Assembly (NCBI RefSeq): GCF_004843725.1
Contig: NZ_CP039451.1
Span: 866,501 to 930,500, forward strand
Direction of reading: 5' to 3'
From: Psychroserpens sp. NJDZ02
GTDB taxonomy: Bacteria; Bacteroidota; Bacteroidia; Flavobacteriales; Flavobacteriaceae
DNA: 64,000 nt
Part shown: positions 34,883 to 43,681 of the stretch, in pieces
How positions within the stretch are numbered: the first letter of the stretch is position 1
Layout: each line of letters opens with the position of its first letter
Translations under genes and position numbers: made by a program
Notes under the pieces: model-generated
Told to the model about the DNA's origin: nothing
The model's input: only the letters and a program-made list of their open reading frames with translations
Database searches by the model: none

Positions 34883-35977
34883 ATGACAAAGCAAACAGTA
34901 ACATTCTCACGAATAGATTCTGCAAAATTTTTCAAAACACTTAATAAACGTGTTAACAATTATTTTAAAGAAAACAATATTAAAAAAACAGGAAACTGGA
35001 AATTATACATTAAGACAGTAGTAATGTTTACCTTATTACTAGGTCCTCTAGTGTTATTATTAACTCTTGATTTACCAACTTGGCTTCAAATTATATCCGT
35101 AATGGTTATAGGAATTGGAATGGCTGGTGTAGGTATGAATGTGATGCACGACGCTAATCACGGCTCTTTTTCTAGTAAAAAATGGGTTAACCGATTAATG
35201 GGAAGTAGCATACACATTTTAGCTGGTAACGATTACAACTGGAAAGTACAACACAACGTATTGCATCATACGTATACGAATATTCAAGGTCATGATGAGG
35301 ACATTGATGCAGGACGTATTATCCGTTTTTCTAAACATTCTAAATGGTTAAAAATTCATCAATATCAGAAATATTATGCTTTTTTACTATATGGTTTATT
35401 AACTGTAAACTGGGCAATTACAACAGATTTTAAACAGACTTATAATTACTTAAAGAGAAATTTATCCTACGGTGATTTCCCTAAACCAGCAACACAATGG
35501 ACTAAACTAATTATTGGTAAAATATTATATTATGCTATTTGGGTGGTTTTACCAATAACATTAGGATATGCTTGGTGGCAAGTATTGATAGGCTTTTTTA
35601 TTATGCACTATACTGCAGGAATCATATTAAGCGTTGTTTTCCAATTAGCACATGTTATGCCTAATACTGACACACCAATACCAGATAAAGATGGTAACAT
35701 GAAAAACACCTGGGCTATTCATCAATTATTTACTACTTCTAACTTCTCGCCTAAAAGCTGGCTAGTAGAATTTTATACTGGAGGTTTGAACAGACAAGTA
35801 GAACATCATTTATTTGCAAATATTAGTCATGTCCACTACAAGCACATAGCAAAAATCGTAAAAGATACTGCTCATGAGTTTAGCTTACCATACAACGAAT
35901 ACAACACGATGTGGAAAGCCATAGGAGAACACTACAGACAACTAAAAGTATTAGGTCAAAAACCTAATTTAGCTTAA
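34883..35977 (+). CDS. Membrane fatty acid desaturase (acyl-CoA/acyl-lipid type)
   Basis: 364 residues with hydrophobic spans near 45-65, 68-88 and 195-250. The three di-iron histidine boxes are HDANH (89-93), HNVLHH (124-129) and QVEHH (305-309). The Q in the third box is typical of front-end or linoleoyl-CoA-type desaturases rather than delta-9 enzymes. It inserts a double bond into membrane acyl chains, likely serving cold adaptation. The exact position of the bond cannot be told. It is followed 34 bases later by aspartate aminotransferase, possibly in one transcript. Confidence 0.88.
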   Translation: MTKQTVTFSRIDSAKFFKTLNKRVNNYFKENNIKKTGNWKLYIKTVVMFTLLLGPLVLLLTLDLPTWLQIISVMVIGIGMAGVGMNVMHDANHGSFSSKKWVNRLMGSSIHILAGNDYNWKVQHNVLHHTYTNIQGHDEDIDAGRIIRFSKHSKWLKIHQYQKYYAFLLYGLLTVNWAITTDFKQTYNYLKRNLSYGDFPKPATQWTKLIIGKILYYAIWVVLPITLGYAWWQVLIGFFIMHYTAGIILSVVFQLAHVMPNTDTPIPDKDGNMKNTWAIHQLFTTSNFSPKSWLVEFYTGGLNRQVEHHLFANISHVHYKHIAKIVKDTAHEFSLPYNEYNTMWKAIGEHYRQLKVLGQKPNLA

Positions 35978-36011
35978 TTAATTTTCGCATTACAAAACAA
36001 CACACACACTT

Positions 36012-37202
36012 ATGAGCCAACCATTATCTGACCGCATTTTAAACATGTCCACTTCTGCCACTTTAGCTATGGCAGCAAAAGCAAGAGAGCTTAGAGGTGA
36101 AGGCAAAGATATTATTGGATTAAGTCTAGGAGAGCCAGACTTTAATACACCAGATTTTATTAAAGATGCTGCCATCCAAGCAATTAATGACAACTACAAT
36201 TCTTACTCTCCTGTTGATGGTTATGTAGAATTAAAAGAAGCTGTTATTACTAAATTTAAACGTGATAATAACTTAACCTATACTTTACCACAAATAGTAG
36301 TATCTACAGGAGCTAAACAAAGTTTAGCAAATATAGCTGCTGTTATGCTAAACAAAGGAGACGAGGTTATTTTACCATGTCCTTATTGGGTTAGTTATTC
36401 TGATATTGTAAAGCTTAGCGAAGGAGTACCTGTAGAAGTACAAACAAGTATTGATACAGACTTTAAAATGACACCAGCACAGTTAGAAGCAGCTATTACT
36501 CCAAAAACAAAAATGGTTTGGTTTAGTAGCCCTTGTAACCCAAGTGGATCACTATATAGCAAAGCTGAATTAGAAGCTCTAGCTGTCGTTTTAAAACAAC
36601 ATCCAAATATATACGTTGTTTCTGACGAGATTTACGAGCACATCAATTACACTGGAAAACCACACGCAAGTATGGCTGGTATCGATGGTATGTTTAACAA
36701 TACCATTACAGTAAACGGAGTCTCTAAAGCATTTGCTATGACGGGCTGGCGTATTGGCTACATTGGTGCTCCAGATTGGATTGCACGTGCCTGTAACAAA
36801 ATGCAAGGTCAAATTACTAGTGGCGCAAATTGCATTGCACAACGTGCTGTAATCACAGCTTTAAATGCAGACCCTAGTGTTGTTAAATTTATGATTGACG
36901 AGTTTAAAGTTCGTCGTGATTTAGTTTTAGACCTATTAAGTAATATTGAAGGTTTTCAAACTAACACACCAGAAGGTGCTTTTTACGTTTTTCCAGATGT
37001 ATCTTACTTTTTCGGAAAGACCTTAAGAGGAAAAACAATACACAATGCTACAGATTTCTCATTATACTTATTAGAAGAAGCCTTAGTTGCTACCGTAACC
37101 GGAGACGCCTTTGGAAACTCTAATTGTATTAGAATAAGTTATGCAGCATCGCAGAAAGAAATTATAGAAGCAATTAAAAGAATTAAAGAAGTGGTTAGCT
37201 AG
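36012..37202 (+). CDS. Aspartate aminotransferase (class I, PLP)
   Basis: 396 residues. SLGEPDFNTPDF (residues 34-45), CPYWVSY, CNPSGSLYS, VSDEIYEHI, the PLP lysine in VSKAFAMTGWRIGY and the C-terminal substrate Arg in CIRISYA fit the 1-gamma aspartate aminotransferase subgroup (AspB). Interconverts aspartate and 2-oxoglutarate with oxaloacetate and glutamate, so it would feed aspartate into the Met/Thr/Lys pathways elsewhere in this window. Other amino acids could be used too. Confidence 0.88.
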   Translation: MSQPLSDRILNMSTSATLAMAAKARELRGEGKDIIGLSLGEPDFNTPDFIKDAAIQAINDNYNSYSPVDGYVELKEAVITKFKRDNNLTYTLPQIVVSTGAKQSLANIAAVMLNKGDEVILPCPYWVSYSDIVKLSEGVPVEVQTSIDTDFKMTPAQLEAAITPKTKMVWFSSPCNPSGSLYSKAELEALAVVLKQHPNIYVVSDEIYEHINYTGKPHASMAGIDGMFNNTITVNGVSKAFAMTGWRIGYIGAPDWIARACNKMQGQITSGANCIAQRAVITALNADPSVVKFMIDEFKVRRDLVLDLLSNIEGFQTNTPEGAFYVFPDVSYFFGKTLRGKTIHNATDFSLYLLEEALVATVTGDAFGNSNCIRISYAASQKEIIEAIKRIKEVVS

Positions 37203-37222
37203 TTAACCCTGTTATATAAATA

Positions 37223-37253
37223 AAAAGCTTCACATGTGTGAAGCTTTTTTTAT
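37223..37253. terminator. Bidirectional terminator after aspartate aminotransferase
   Basis: AAGCTTCACA (37225-37234) / TGTGAAGCTT (37237-37246), 10-bp stem with A/T runs on both flanks. Also serves the convergent small gene. Confidence 0.9.
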
Positions 37254-37254
37254 G

Positions 37255-37524
37255 CTAAATAAACAGATAAATAAAGGTGAAAATCAAAACCATCATAACT
37301 ACACTTAGAAGCACAACCTGTTTAATACGTCTTTCCTTTTGTTCTTGTTGCAGTTTCTTACGCAATAGTAAAATATCTTTTTCTGAAATTTCAGGTAAAT
37401 TATACTCTGTTTTCTCGGTAGAATTACTCACAAAACTAAAAGACTTCTCTCTTCGTTTTCTTAGCATACTTCTATTACTTTTCAAAGACTGATTCGCAGC
37501 CATCATTGCACCTTCCCCTCCCAT
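37255..37524 (-). CDS. Small conserved membrane protein, unknown function
   Basis: 89 residues. N-terminal GAMMAANQSLKSNRSMLRKR (conserved-looking, basic), a charged coiled-coil-like middle (EKDILLLRKKLQQEQKERR) and one C-terminal membrane span (VVLLSVVMMVLIFTFIYLF). The topology is tail-anchored with the body in the cytoplasm. Proteins with this layout recur in Flavobacteriia, but I know of no function. It has a terminator at its 3' side, which supports a real gene. Confidence 0.65.
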   Translation of the reverse strand: MGGEGAMMAANQSLKSNRSMLRKRREKSFSFVSNSTEKTEYNLPEISEKDILLLRKKLQQEQKERRIKQVVLLSVVMMVLIFTFIYLFI

Positions 37525-37620
37525 AATCTTAAATATTAGTCTGAATGATTTCAGAAATTAAACACTAATAATCTTTTAACGGCTGAATACGCTTCAACCA
37601 CCTTAAAATTATTCCATAAA

Positions 37621-37656
37621 AAAAGCTGCTTTACATATAAGTAGCAGCTTTTTATA
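37621..37656. terminator. Terminator after the small gene at 37703
   Basis: AAAAGCTGCT / AGCAGCTTTT stem around a 13-base loop, followed by T/A tracts. Lies 47 bases beyond the minus-strand stop at 37703. Confidence 0.75.
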
Positions 37657-37702
37657 AAATGTTACATTCTTTTACAAAGAAATAACAAAAGACTAATTGA
37701 AA

Positions 37703-37942
37703 TTATATAATAGCGAGAAGCGTTAAACCTATAAACAAGAACACTTTAAGAGACGTTGCAACAATACTACATGTTCTATTATACGTCCAACTTTTTAAAT
37801 GTTGCTTTCTACTAAATAATGAGGTGGTTTTTAAATTTTTAAAATTCTGTTTTACAATAGATTTGTAATTAGAATTCAAAATTCCTGAATAGTGAATAAC
37901 TGAATCTTGCTTAAATGATTGTGTGTTGATTGATGCATTCAT
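37703..37942 (-). CDS. Small hypothetical protein with C-terminal membrane span
   Basis: 79 residues, rich in Ser, Asn and Lys, ending in a hydrophobic segment VATSLKVFLFIGLTLLAII. I recognise no family. Support comes from a terminator directly downstream on the same strand and from filling an otherwise empty 500-base space. It could be a tail-anchored peptide or a chance frame. Confidence 0.4.
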   Translation of the reverse strand: MNASINTQSFKQDSVIHYSGILNSNYKSIVKQNFKNLKTTSLFSRKQHLKSWTYNRTCSIVATSLKVFLFIGLTLLAII

Positions 37943-38030
37943 AATGGTTGATGTGTTGGTTATATAATAAAGACGAATAAAACTGTAAAATGTTACAGTT
38001 CAACACAAAACAACACTAAAAAACAGCATT

Positions 38031-39536
38031 TTATCTATTTCTCCAAAAGAAAGGCGTCAGCAAAATAAGCACTGTAAACAGCTCTAATCTACCAATTAAC
38101 ATTAAAAAACTACACCACCATTTACCAATTGCTGGTAAAGCTGCATAATTATTAACTGGACCAAATTGCCCCAAAGCAGGCCCCACGTTTCCTAAACTTG
38201 ATGCTGCAATCCCCACGGAGGACTCAAAATTAATACCCATCATTGAAAAGCCTAACGCGCCAACAATAAAAGAAATCATATATAAGATAAAAAAGCCTAG
38301 AATATTAAATACAATTTCTTTTGAGATTGCTTTTTTATTATATCTCACAGGTATAATGGCATTAGGATGTAATGTTCTTTTAAACTCCAAAAAACCATTT
38401 TTAATTAACACCATATGACGCACTACTTTAACACCTCCTGATGTACTACCTGCTGATCCCCCTAAAAACATTAAACCGAAGAAGAGTACAACTAAAAAAG
38501 GCGTCCATAAAGTATAATCCGCAGTCACAAACCCCGTGGTGGTTATTACCGATATAACCTGAAATAATGCATGTCTAAAAGCACTTTCTCCTGCTCCCCA
38601 AACCATTGGATGATCAATAGATGATGTTGTTAAATCTGCTTTAAAATAAATAATTAAAGCTGACACAATAGTAAATATAGCCACAAACTTAAAATAAAGT
38701 TTAAACTCTTCATCCTGAATTACTTTCTGCACCTTTCCTTTAAAAGCAAAATAACTTAACACGAAGTTTGACCCCGCTAAAAACATGAAAAAGATAATAA
38801 TATACTGTATTATTGGTTTATTATTCCAATAGGCAACACTTGCGTTTTTAGTCGAAAAACCTCCTGTAGACAGTGTACACATCGAGTGATTTATAGCATC
38901 AAAAAAGCTCATTCCAGCGACATTAAGCAAAATGGTCTCTACTGCTGTGTATCCAAAATAGATTAGCCACAAACGCTTTGCCGTATCCGTAATACGTGGA
39001 TGTAATTTGTCCGCACTTGGTCCTGGTGCCTCTGCAGCAAACAACTGCATACCACCAATACCTAAAAGAGGAAGTATAGCCACCGCCAATACAATAATAC
39101 CCATACCACCAATCCAATGGGTTAAACTCCTCCAAAACAAAACCCCTTTTGGAACAATTTCAATATCATTTAAAATAGAAGCTCCCGTGGTTGTAAAACC
39201 AGACATGGTTTCAAAAAAAGCATTTGTAAAACTTGGAATAGCGCCCGTAGCTAAATAGGGTATCGCACCAGATAAAGACATAACGATCCATCCAAAAGAC
39301 ACCACAATATAACCCTCACGCTTGTTTAACTCTTTATTATGATCCCGATGATTAAACATCCCAAAAAGACCAAAACTCAATACCCCAAAACCAGATAAAA
39401 ATAACTCAAGCGTTACATTATCTTGATAAATAAGACTCACTAATGCTGATAACAGTATAAAACCACCGTTAAACACTAATAATAATCCGAAAAAATAAAA
39501 TATTATTTTGTAGTTAAGACGTAAACGTTTTCTCAT
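38031..39536 (-). CDS. trkH: Trk-type potassium uptake channel subunit
   Basis: About 501 residues from the ATG at 39536 (MRKRLRLNYK), which shares a base with the trkA stop (TAATG); the longer frame to 39584 would overlap trkA. It is a polytopic membrane protein with four pore repeats, e.g. FETMSGFTTTGAS, MCTLSTGGFST, ISVITTTGFVTADY and ASSLGNVGPALG, carrying the glycines of the selectivity filter. Imports K+ under control of TrkA. Translationally coupled to trkA. Confidence 0.94.
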   Translation of the reverse strand: MRKRLRLNYKIIFYFFGLLLVFNGGFILLSALVSLIYQDNVTLELFLSGFGVLSFGLFGMFNHRDHNKELNKREGYIVVSFGWIVMSLSGAIPYLATGAIPSFTNAFFETMSGFTTTGASILNDIEIVPKGVLFWRSLTHWIGGMGIIVLAVAILPLLGIGGMQLFAAEAPGPSADKLHPRITDTAKRLWLIYFGYTAVETILLNVAGMSFFDAINHSMCTLSTGGFSTKNASVAYWNNKPIIQYIIIFFMFLAGSNFVLSYFAFKGKVQKVIQDEEFKLYFKFVAIFTIVSALIIYFKADLTTSSIDHPMVWGAGESAFRHALFQVISVITTTGFVTADYTLWTPFLVVLFFGLMFLGGSAGSTSGGVKVVRHMVLIKNGFLEFKRTLHPNAIIPVRYNKKAISKEIVFNILGFFILYMISFIVGALGFSMMGINFESSVGIAASSLGNVGPALGQFGPVNNYAALPAIGKWWCSFLMLIGRLELFTVLILLTPFFWRNR

Positions 39537-40885
39537 TATAAAAATAATTTTTCCACTTCTTTTATAGATCTTGGTAAACAACACACCACGATATAATCGC
39601 CTTCCTCAATTCTAAAACCTCCCAACGCAATTAAACCTTCACCGTTTCTAATAACGCCTCCGACAATAGCAGATCTAGGAAATTTAACGTCTTTTATTAA
39701 TTTATTACAAATTTTCGATGAGGATTTAACCCTAAACTCTAACAACTCTGCATTCATGTTGTTAAGCTTAGTCATTGCCACAACCTCACCTTTACGGATA
39801 TATCTAAATATATTATTTGCAGCTAAAAGCTTTTTATTAATCAATGTATCAATACCGATAGATTGAGATAATTCAAAATAATCCATATTTTCAACCAATG
39901 CGATCGTTTTCTTTACGCCTTTGGATTTAGCCATCAAACAAGACATGATGTTAGTTTCAGAATTACCAGTCACAGAAATAAAAGCATCCATATCACTAAT
40001 ATTTTCTTCTTCTAACAACTCGACGTTTCTACCATCTCCATTTATGACTAATACTTTTGGTAAATCATCTGCTAAATCAAAAGCAATCTCTTTATTGTTT
40101 TCAATTAGCTTGACATTAAAACCATTAGCAGACAAGTCTCTCCCGGTTTTATAACCAATTTTACTTCCTCCCAAAATCATAACATCCTTTACAGGCGTGT
40201 TGGTTTTACCAGTCATTTTGCACAACTCTTCACCACCACCTGCACAAGTTATAAACACTGCATTATCACCTTCTCTAAACTCGGTATCTCCTCTTGGTAT
40301 GATTGTATACTGTGTTCCAAAACGCTGAATTGCAATGGGCACAAAATGTATTTCAGAAAACAACTCCGCTGCTTCTTTTACCGTTTTCCCAACAAATCCA
40401 GCTGTCCTAGATAATTTAAGACTAACCATGGTTAACGCACCATCTTCAAATTCGTAACTATCTTTAAAAGCAGATTGGTTTAAAAGCAATTCAATCTCTG
40501 CTGCCGCCAAACTTTCTGGAGAAATAAGTTCATCAATACCAAATCTGGTAAATCCGACCTCATCTTTATGTGTAATAAATTCAGTATTTGATATCCTAGC
40601 AATCGTACGTTTTGCACCTAATTGTTTTGCCAAAACACAAACCGTAATATTTGTAGTCTCCGACGCTGTAACACCAATTAACAAATCTGCTCTATCTATT
40701 TTTGCTTCTTTCAAAATTGCAATAGATGTGGCATCACCTTTTAAGACTTTAATATCTAAATGGTTATCCGCGTAAGACAAACTGTCTCTATCTGTATCAA
40801 TAAGTGTTATTTCTTGAGACTCGTAAGACAATAATTTTGCTAAATGAAATCCTACTTCACCAGCTCCAGCAATAATTATTTTCAT
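39536..40885 (-). CDS. trkA: Trk system regulatory subunit
   Basis: 449 residues with two RCK modules, each a Rossmann domain plus a TrkA-C domain: MKIIIAGAGEVGFHLAKLLS at 1-20 and VMILGGSKIGYKTGRDL in the second half. It binds NAD(H) or adenine nucleotides on the cytoplasmic face of TrkH and gates K+ uptake. First gene of trkA-trkH. Confidence 0.94.
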   Translation of the reverse strand: MKIIIAGAGEVGFHLAKLLSYESQEITLIDTDRDSLSYADNHLDIKVLKGDATSIAILKEAKIDRADLLIGVTASETTNITVCVLAKQLGAKRTIARISNTEFITHKDEVGFTRFGIDELISPESLAAAEIELLLNQSAFKDSYEFEDGALTMVSLKLSRTAGFVGKTVKEAAELFSEIHFVPIAIQRFGTQYTIIPRGDTEFREGDNAVFITCAGGGEELCKMTGKTNTPVKDVMILGGSKIGYKTGRDLSANGFNVKLIENNKEIAFDLADDLPKVLVINGDGRNVELLEEENISDMDAFISVTGNSETNIMSCLMAKSKGVKKTIALVENMDYFELSQSIGIDTLINKKLLAANNIFRYIRKGEVVAMTKLNNMNAELLEFRVKSSSKICNKLIKDVKFPRSAIVGGVIRNGEGLIALGGFRIEEGDYIVVCCLPRSIKEVEKLFL

Positions 40886-40906
40886 AAATTTTTAATAAAG
40901 AGAATA

Positions 40907-40939
40907 CAAAGGTACTTAATTTAAAGATTTAAGGCTCAA
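40907..40939 (-). promoter_or_regulatory. Promoter of trkA-trkH
   Basis: Minus strand TTG (40939-40937), 22-base spacer, TACCTTTG (40914-40907): both Bacteroidota elements at accepted spacing, 21 bases before the ATG. Confidence 0.65.
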
Positions 40940-40981
40940 TTATTTATTCTTTTGAAGTTTTATAGACTATAATGAATGCAT

Positions 40982-40989
40982 TATCTTTG
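40982..40989 (+). promoter_or_regulatory. -7 box of menG-porT
   Basis: TATCTTTG, perfect TAnnTTTG, 14 bases before the TTG start at 41004, so the mRNA leader would be very short. Confidence 0.55.
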
Positions 40990-41003
40990 TAAAAAAATTG
41001 ATT

Positions 41004-41732
41004 TTGGCAAAAGTAAATCCATACAAAAATAGCGACTTAGGTAAGAAAGAACAAGTCACCAAAATGTTTGATACCATCTCTGGAGAATATGACGGTCTAA
41101 ACCGAGTAATTTCTTTCGGGATTGATATCAAATGGCGTAAAAAAGTCGTCGCCTTAGTAAAGGCAACTAACCCTAAAAACATTTTAGACATCGCTACAGG
41201 TACTGGCGACTTAGCTATTAACCTAGCCGAAACCAGTGCTGAAAAGATAATAGGATTAGATATTAGTAGCGGAATGCTAGACGTTGGTAAACAGAAAATA
41301 AAAACCAAAAAATTAGATCAAAAAATTGATATGGTCATTGGTGATTCTGAAAACATGCCCTTTGATGATAATACGTTTGATGCGATTACTGTAGCCTTTG
41401 GCGTTCGAAATTTTGAAACTTTAGAAAAAGGATTAAAAGATATTTTACGAGTTTTAAAACCAGGCGGTATTTTTGTGATTCTAGAAACGTCTGTTCCAAC
41501 CAAATTCCCTTTTAAACAAGGTTATAAGTTCCATTCTAAGGTTATTTTACCTACAGTTGGAAAATTGTTTTCAAAAGACAAAACAGCCTACAAATACTTA
41601 AGCGAAAGTGCTAACGCATTTCCTTACGGAGAAGCGTTGAACAATATTTTACGTAATATTGGGTTTATTAATGTTACAGATATGCCTCAAACATTTGGTG
41701 TAGCTACAATTTACAAAGCATCAAAACAATAA
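41004..41732 (+). CDS. menG: Demethylmenaquinone methyltransferase
   Basis: About 242 residues. SAM-dependent UbiE/MenG methyltransferase, the last step of menaquinone synthesis. [34 protein letters not shown] (SAM motif I) and the C-terminal [13 protein letters not shown] are the family signatures. I start at TTG 41004 (reads [15 protein letters not shown]), which fits homologues; TTG 40998 is the alternative. Its stop overlaps the porT start (TAATG), an arrangement I recall from other Flavobacteriia. Confidence 0.92.
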   Translation: MAKVNPYKNSDLGKKEQVTKMFDTISGEYDGLNRVISFGIDIKWRKKVVALVKATNPKNILDIATGTGDLAINLAETSAEKIIGLDISSGMLDVGKQKIKTKKLDQKIDMVIGDSENMPFDDNTFDAITVAFGVRNFETLEKGLKDILRVLKPGGIFVILETSVPTKFPFKQGYKFHSKVILPTVGKLFSKDKTAYKYLSESANAFPYGEALNNILRNIGFINVTDMPQTFGVATIYKASKQ

Positions 41733-42457
41733 TGAATACAAAACATATTTACGTTTTACTGTTTACACTATTTGCTGTAACAGCCTCCAAAGCACAACTT
41801 TTTTCTAGAGAAAAGATTAAAAACCTAGAAACTGTAGATAAAGCGACCATTAGTTGGGGGTATTACTTAGGGTTTAACAACTTAGATTTTAAGTTTGACT
41901 ACAACAGTAATATTGGTGACATCCAGACCGAAAGCACAACAGGTTTTAATGTTGGTCTTTTAGGGAATTTTCGTATTAATGATTATTTAGATTTACGTCT
42001 TGAGCCAGGCTTGGTGATTTCTCAACGAAACTTACTGTACCAAGAGAACTATTTTGCCGATTTTGAAGACGACATTTCAGACTCAGATCTGCTACGTGAA
42101 ATAAAATCTACATATGTTTATTTCCCTCTATTATTAAAAATTTCAACCAAACGTGTTAATAATTTTAAACCATTTGTTTTAGCCGGAGTATCCACTGCTA
42201 TAAACCTATCCAGTAACGAGAAAAACCCTGACGACAACTCCTCTGGAGATTTTAGAATGGTCAAAAACATGCAGTTTTTCGAACTTGGTTTTGGGATAGA
42301 TTTCTATTTAGACCGTTTTAAGTTTACACCATCTATTAGAGGTGTATTTGCCATGAAAGACGAACTTATTAGAGATGAAGACCCTAATAGTCCTTGGACG
42401 AGTAACATCAATCAAATGCAAACACGTGGGGTTTTTATTAACTTTACTGTACAGTAA
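41732..42457 (+). CDS. porT: PorT/SprT, type IX secretion outer-membrane protein
   Basis: 241 residues with a signal peptide ending ASKAQ and an eight-stranded OmpA/PorT-type barrel pattern (GYYLGFNNLDFKFDY, FNVGLLGNFRINDYLDLRLEPG, YVYFPLLLKISTKR). Sequence, length and the position directly after menG match PorT/SprT, an outer-membrane protein needed for type IX secretion and gliding in Bacteroidota. Its start shares a base with the menG stop. A different PorT-family barrel cannot be fully excluded. Confidence 0.8.
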   Translation: MNTKHIYVLLFTLFAVTASKAQLFSREKIKNLETVDKATISWGYYLGFNNLDFKFDYNSNIGDIQTESTTGFNVGLLGNFRINDYLDLRLEPGLVISQRNLLYQENYFADFEDDISDSDLLREIKSTYVYFPLLLKISTKRVNNFKPFVLAGVSTAINLSSNEKNPDDNSSGDFRMVKNMQFFELGFGIDFYLDRFKFTPSIRGVFAMKDELIRDEDPNSPWTSNINQMQTRGVFINFTVQ

Positions 42458-42609
42458 CGTCTACTACAAAAATTCAAGTACTCTGCTAAAAACATGCGTT
42501 GCTGACAAATAGTAACAATATGCTATTGGAATATTCTAGAGTATAAGTATTACACTAAATTTAACACCCTTTTTATCTTCATTTTTAGGGTATTATAAAA
42601 TCAACTTAC

Positions 42610-42789
42610 TTAAAAAAACATACTATTTATTAAAACTGCCGCAAAAAAGAAAACAACTCCCAAAAGTATAAACATTGTGTTTTCAGTGAAATAAAACAAC
42701 AAAAAAAGTATAGACCCAAACACAAAAGACAATAAAGCCACTAATCTGCTTGTTTTTACAATTCCAGATTCATCTTTTAATGCTTTCAT
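42610..42789 (-). CDS. Small membrane protein with two hydrophobic spans
   Basis: 59 residues from the ATG at 42789 (MKALKDESGIVKTSR); an upstream ATG at 42822 would overlap the RNA methyltransferase gene. A short cytoplasmic head is followed by two membrane spans (LVALLSFVFGSILFLLFYFT and MFILLGVVFFFAAVLINSMFF in part). No family recognised. It follows the RNA methyltransferase by 13 bases, so they are likely co-transcribed. Confidence 0.5.
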   Translation of the reverse strand: MKALKDESGIVKTSRLVALLSFVFGSILFLLFYFTENTMFILLGVVFFFAAVLINSMFF

Positions 42790-42802
42790 CAAAAATATAA
42801 GA

Positions 42803-43516
42803 CTATCCTCTTCTAAATTCACTTAACAAAATTGCTCCAGCAGTAGCCACGTTTAAACTTTCGGTTGCTTGAAGTGCTCCAAATCTTGGAATACTTATTT
42901 TATCTGTCACACAGCCTTCAATAGTTTTTGAGATACCATTAGCTTCGTTTCCTAAAACTAAAACGCCTTCATTAGGCATCGTTGTTTGGTACACATTTTC
43001 CCCTTCCATAAAAGCACCAAAAACAGGTAATTTGATATCTTTTAAATACTGCTCTAAATCGGTATAGTATACCTTAACTCTAGTTAATGACCCCATAGTA
43101 GCCTGTACGACTTTTGGATTATAACAATCCACGGTTTCTAAACTACAAACCAATTGTTTAACACCAAACCAATCGCACAATCTAATAATAGTCCCTAAAT
43201 TTCCTGGATCGCGGACACTATCTAATGCTAAAATCAAGCCGTCAGTACTTAACGCAACAGTTTCGGGGATTTTAAAAATAGCTAATGCCGTATTTGCGTT
43301 AGTTAAACAACTGATTTTCTGCAACTCTTTCTCAGAGATAATGGTTTCATTTACAACGTTAAATGTTTCCGTTGTAAATAAGTCTATTAACTGAAAAGTA
43401 GAGTTTAAAAACTCTTTAATTACTTTTCCGCCTTCAGCAATAAACAAACCGTCCTGTTGTCTATATTTTTTTTGCTTTAAACGCGTTATATTTTTAATTT
43501 GAATTTTAGAAATCAC
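42803..43516 (-). CDS. TrmH/SpoU-family RNA 2'-O-methyltransferase
   Basis: 237 residues. The N-terminal substrate-binding (L30e-like) domain has the typical RQQDGLFIAEGGKVIKEFL. The SPOUT domain contains LALDSVRDPGNLGTIIRL, VLVLGNEANGI and the C-terminal knot LQATESLNVATAGAILLSEF. It methylates a ribose in rRNA or tRNA, but the exact target cannot be read from sequence. Confidence 0.9.
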   Translation of the reverse strand: MISKIQIKNITRLKQKKYRQQDGLFIAEGGKVIKEFLNSTFQLIDLFTTETFNVVNETIISEKELQKISCLTNANTALAIFKIPETVALSTDGLILALDSVRDPGNLGTIIRLCDWFGVKQLVCSLETVDCYNPKVVQATMGSLTRVKVYYTDLEQYLKDIKLPVFGAFMEGENVYQTTMPNEGVLVLGNEANGISKTIEGCVTDKISIPRFGALQATESLNVATAGAILLSEFRRG

Positions 43517-43590
43517 TAGTAAATTATTATTTTTTATAAAGAAAACAAAAAAAATGCAGTTACCATTTGTCTGTTTCTATTTATTTAAAA

Positions 43591-43620
43591 TTTGTTTGTA
43601 CGATAAATATTGTATTTTTG
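43591..43620 (+). promoter_or_regulatory. Promoter of tamL
   Basis: TTTG (43591-43594), 18-base spacer, TATTTTTG (43613-43620): a good match to the -33/-7 pair, 61 bases before the start codon. Confidence 0.65.
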
Positions 43621-43681
43621 AATATCATGCTTTTTTAGGCATCATATTTGCAATAACCGTTGGTATTATTAAACAATTCAT

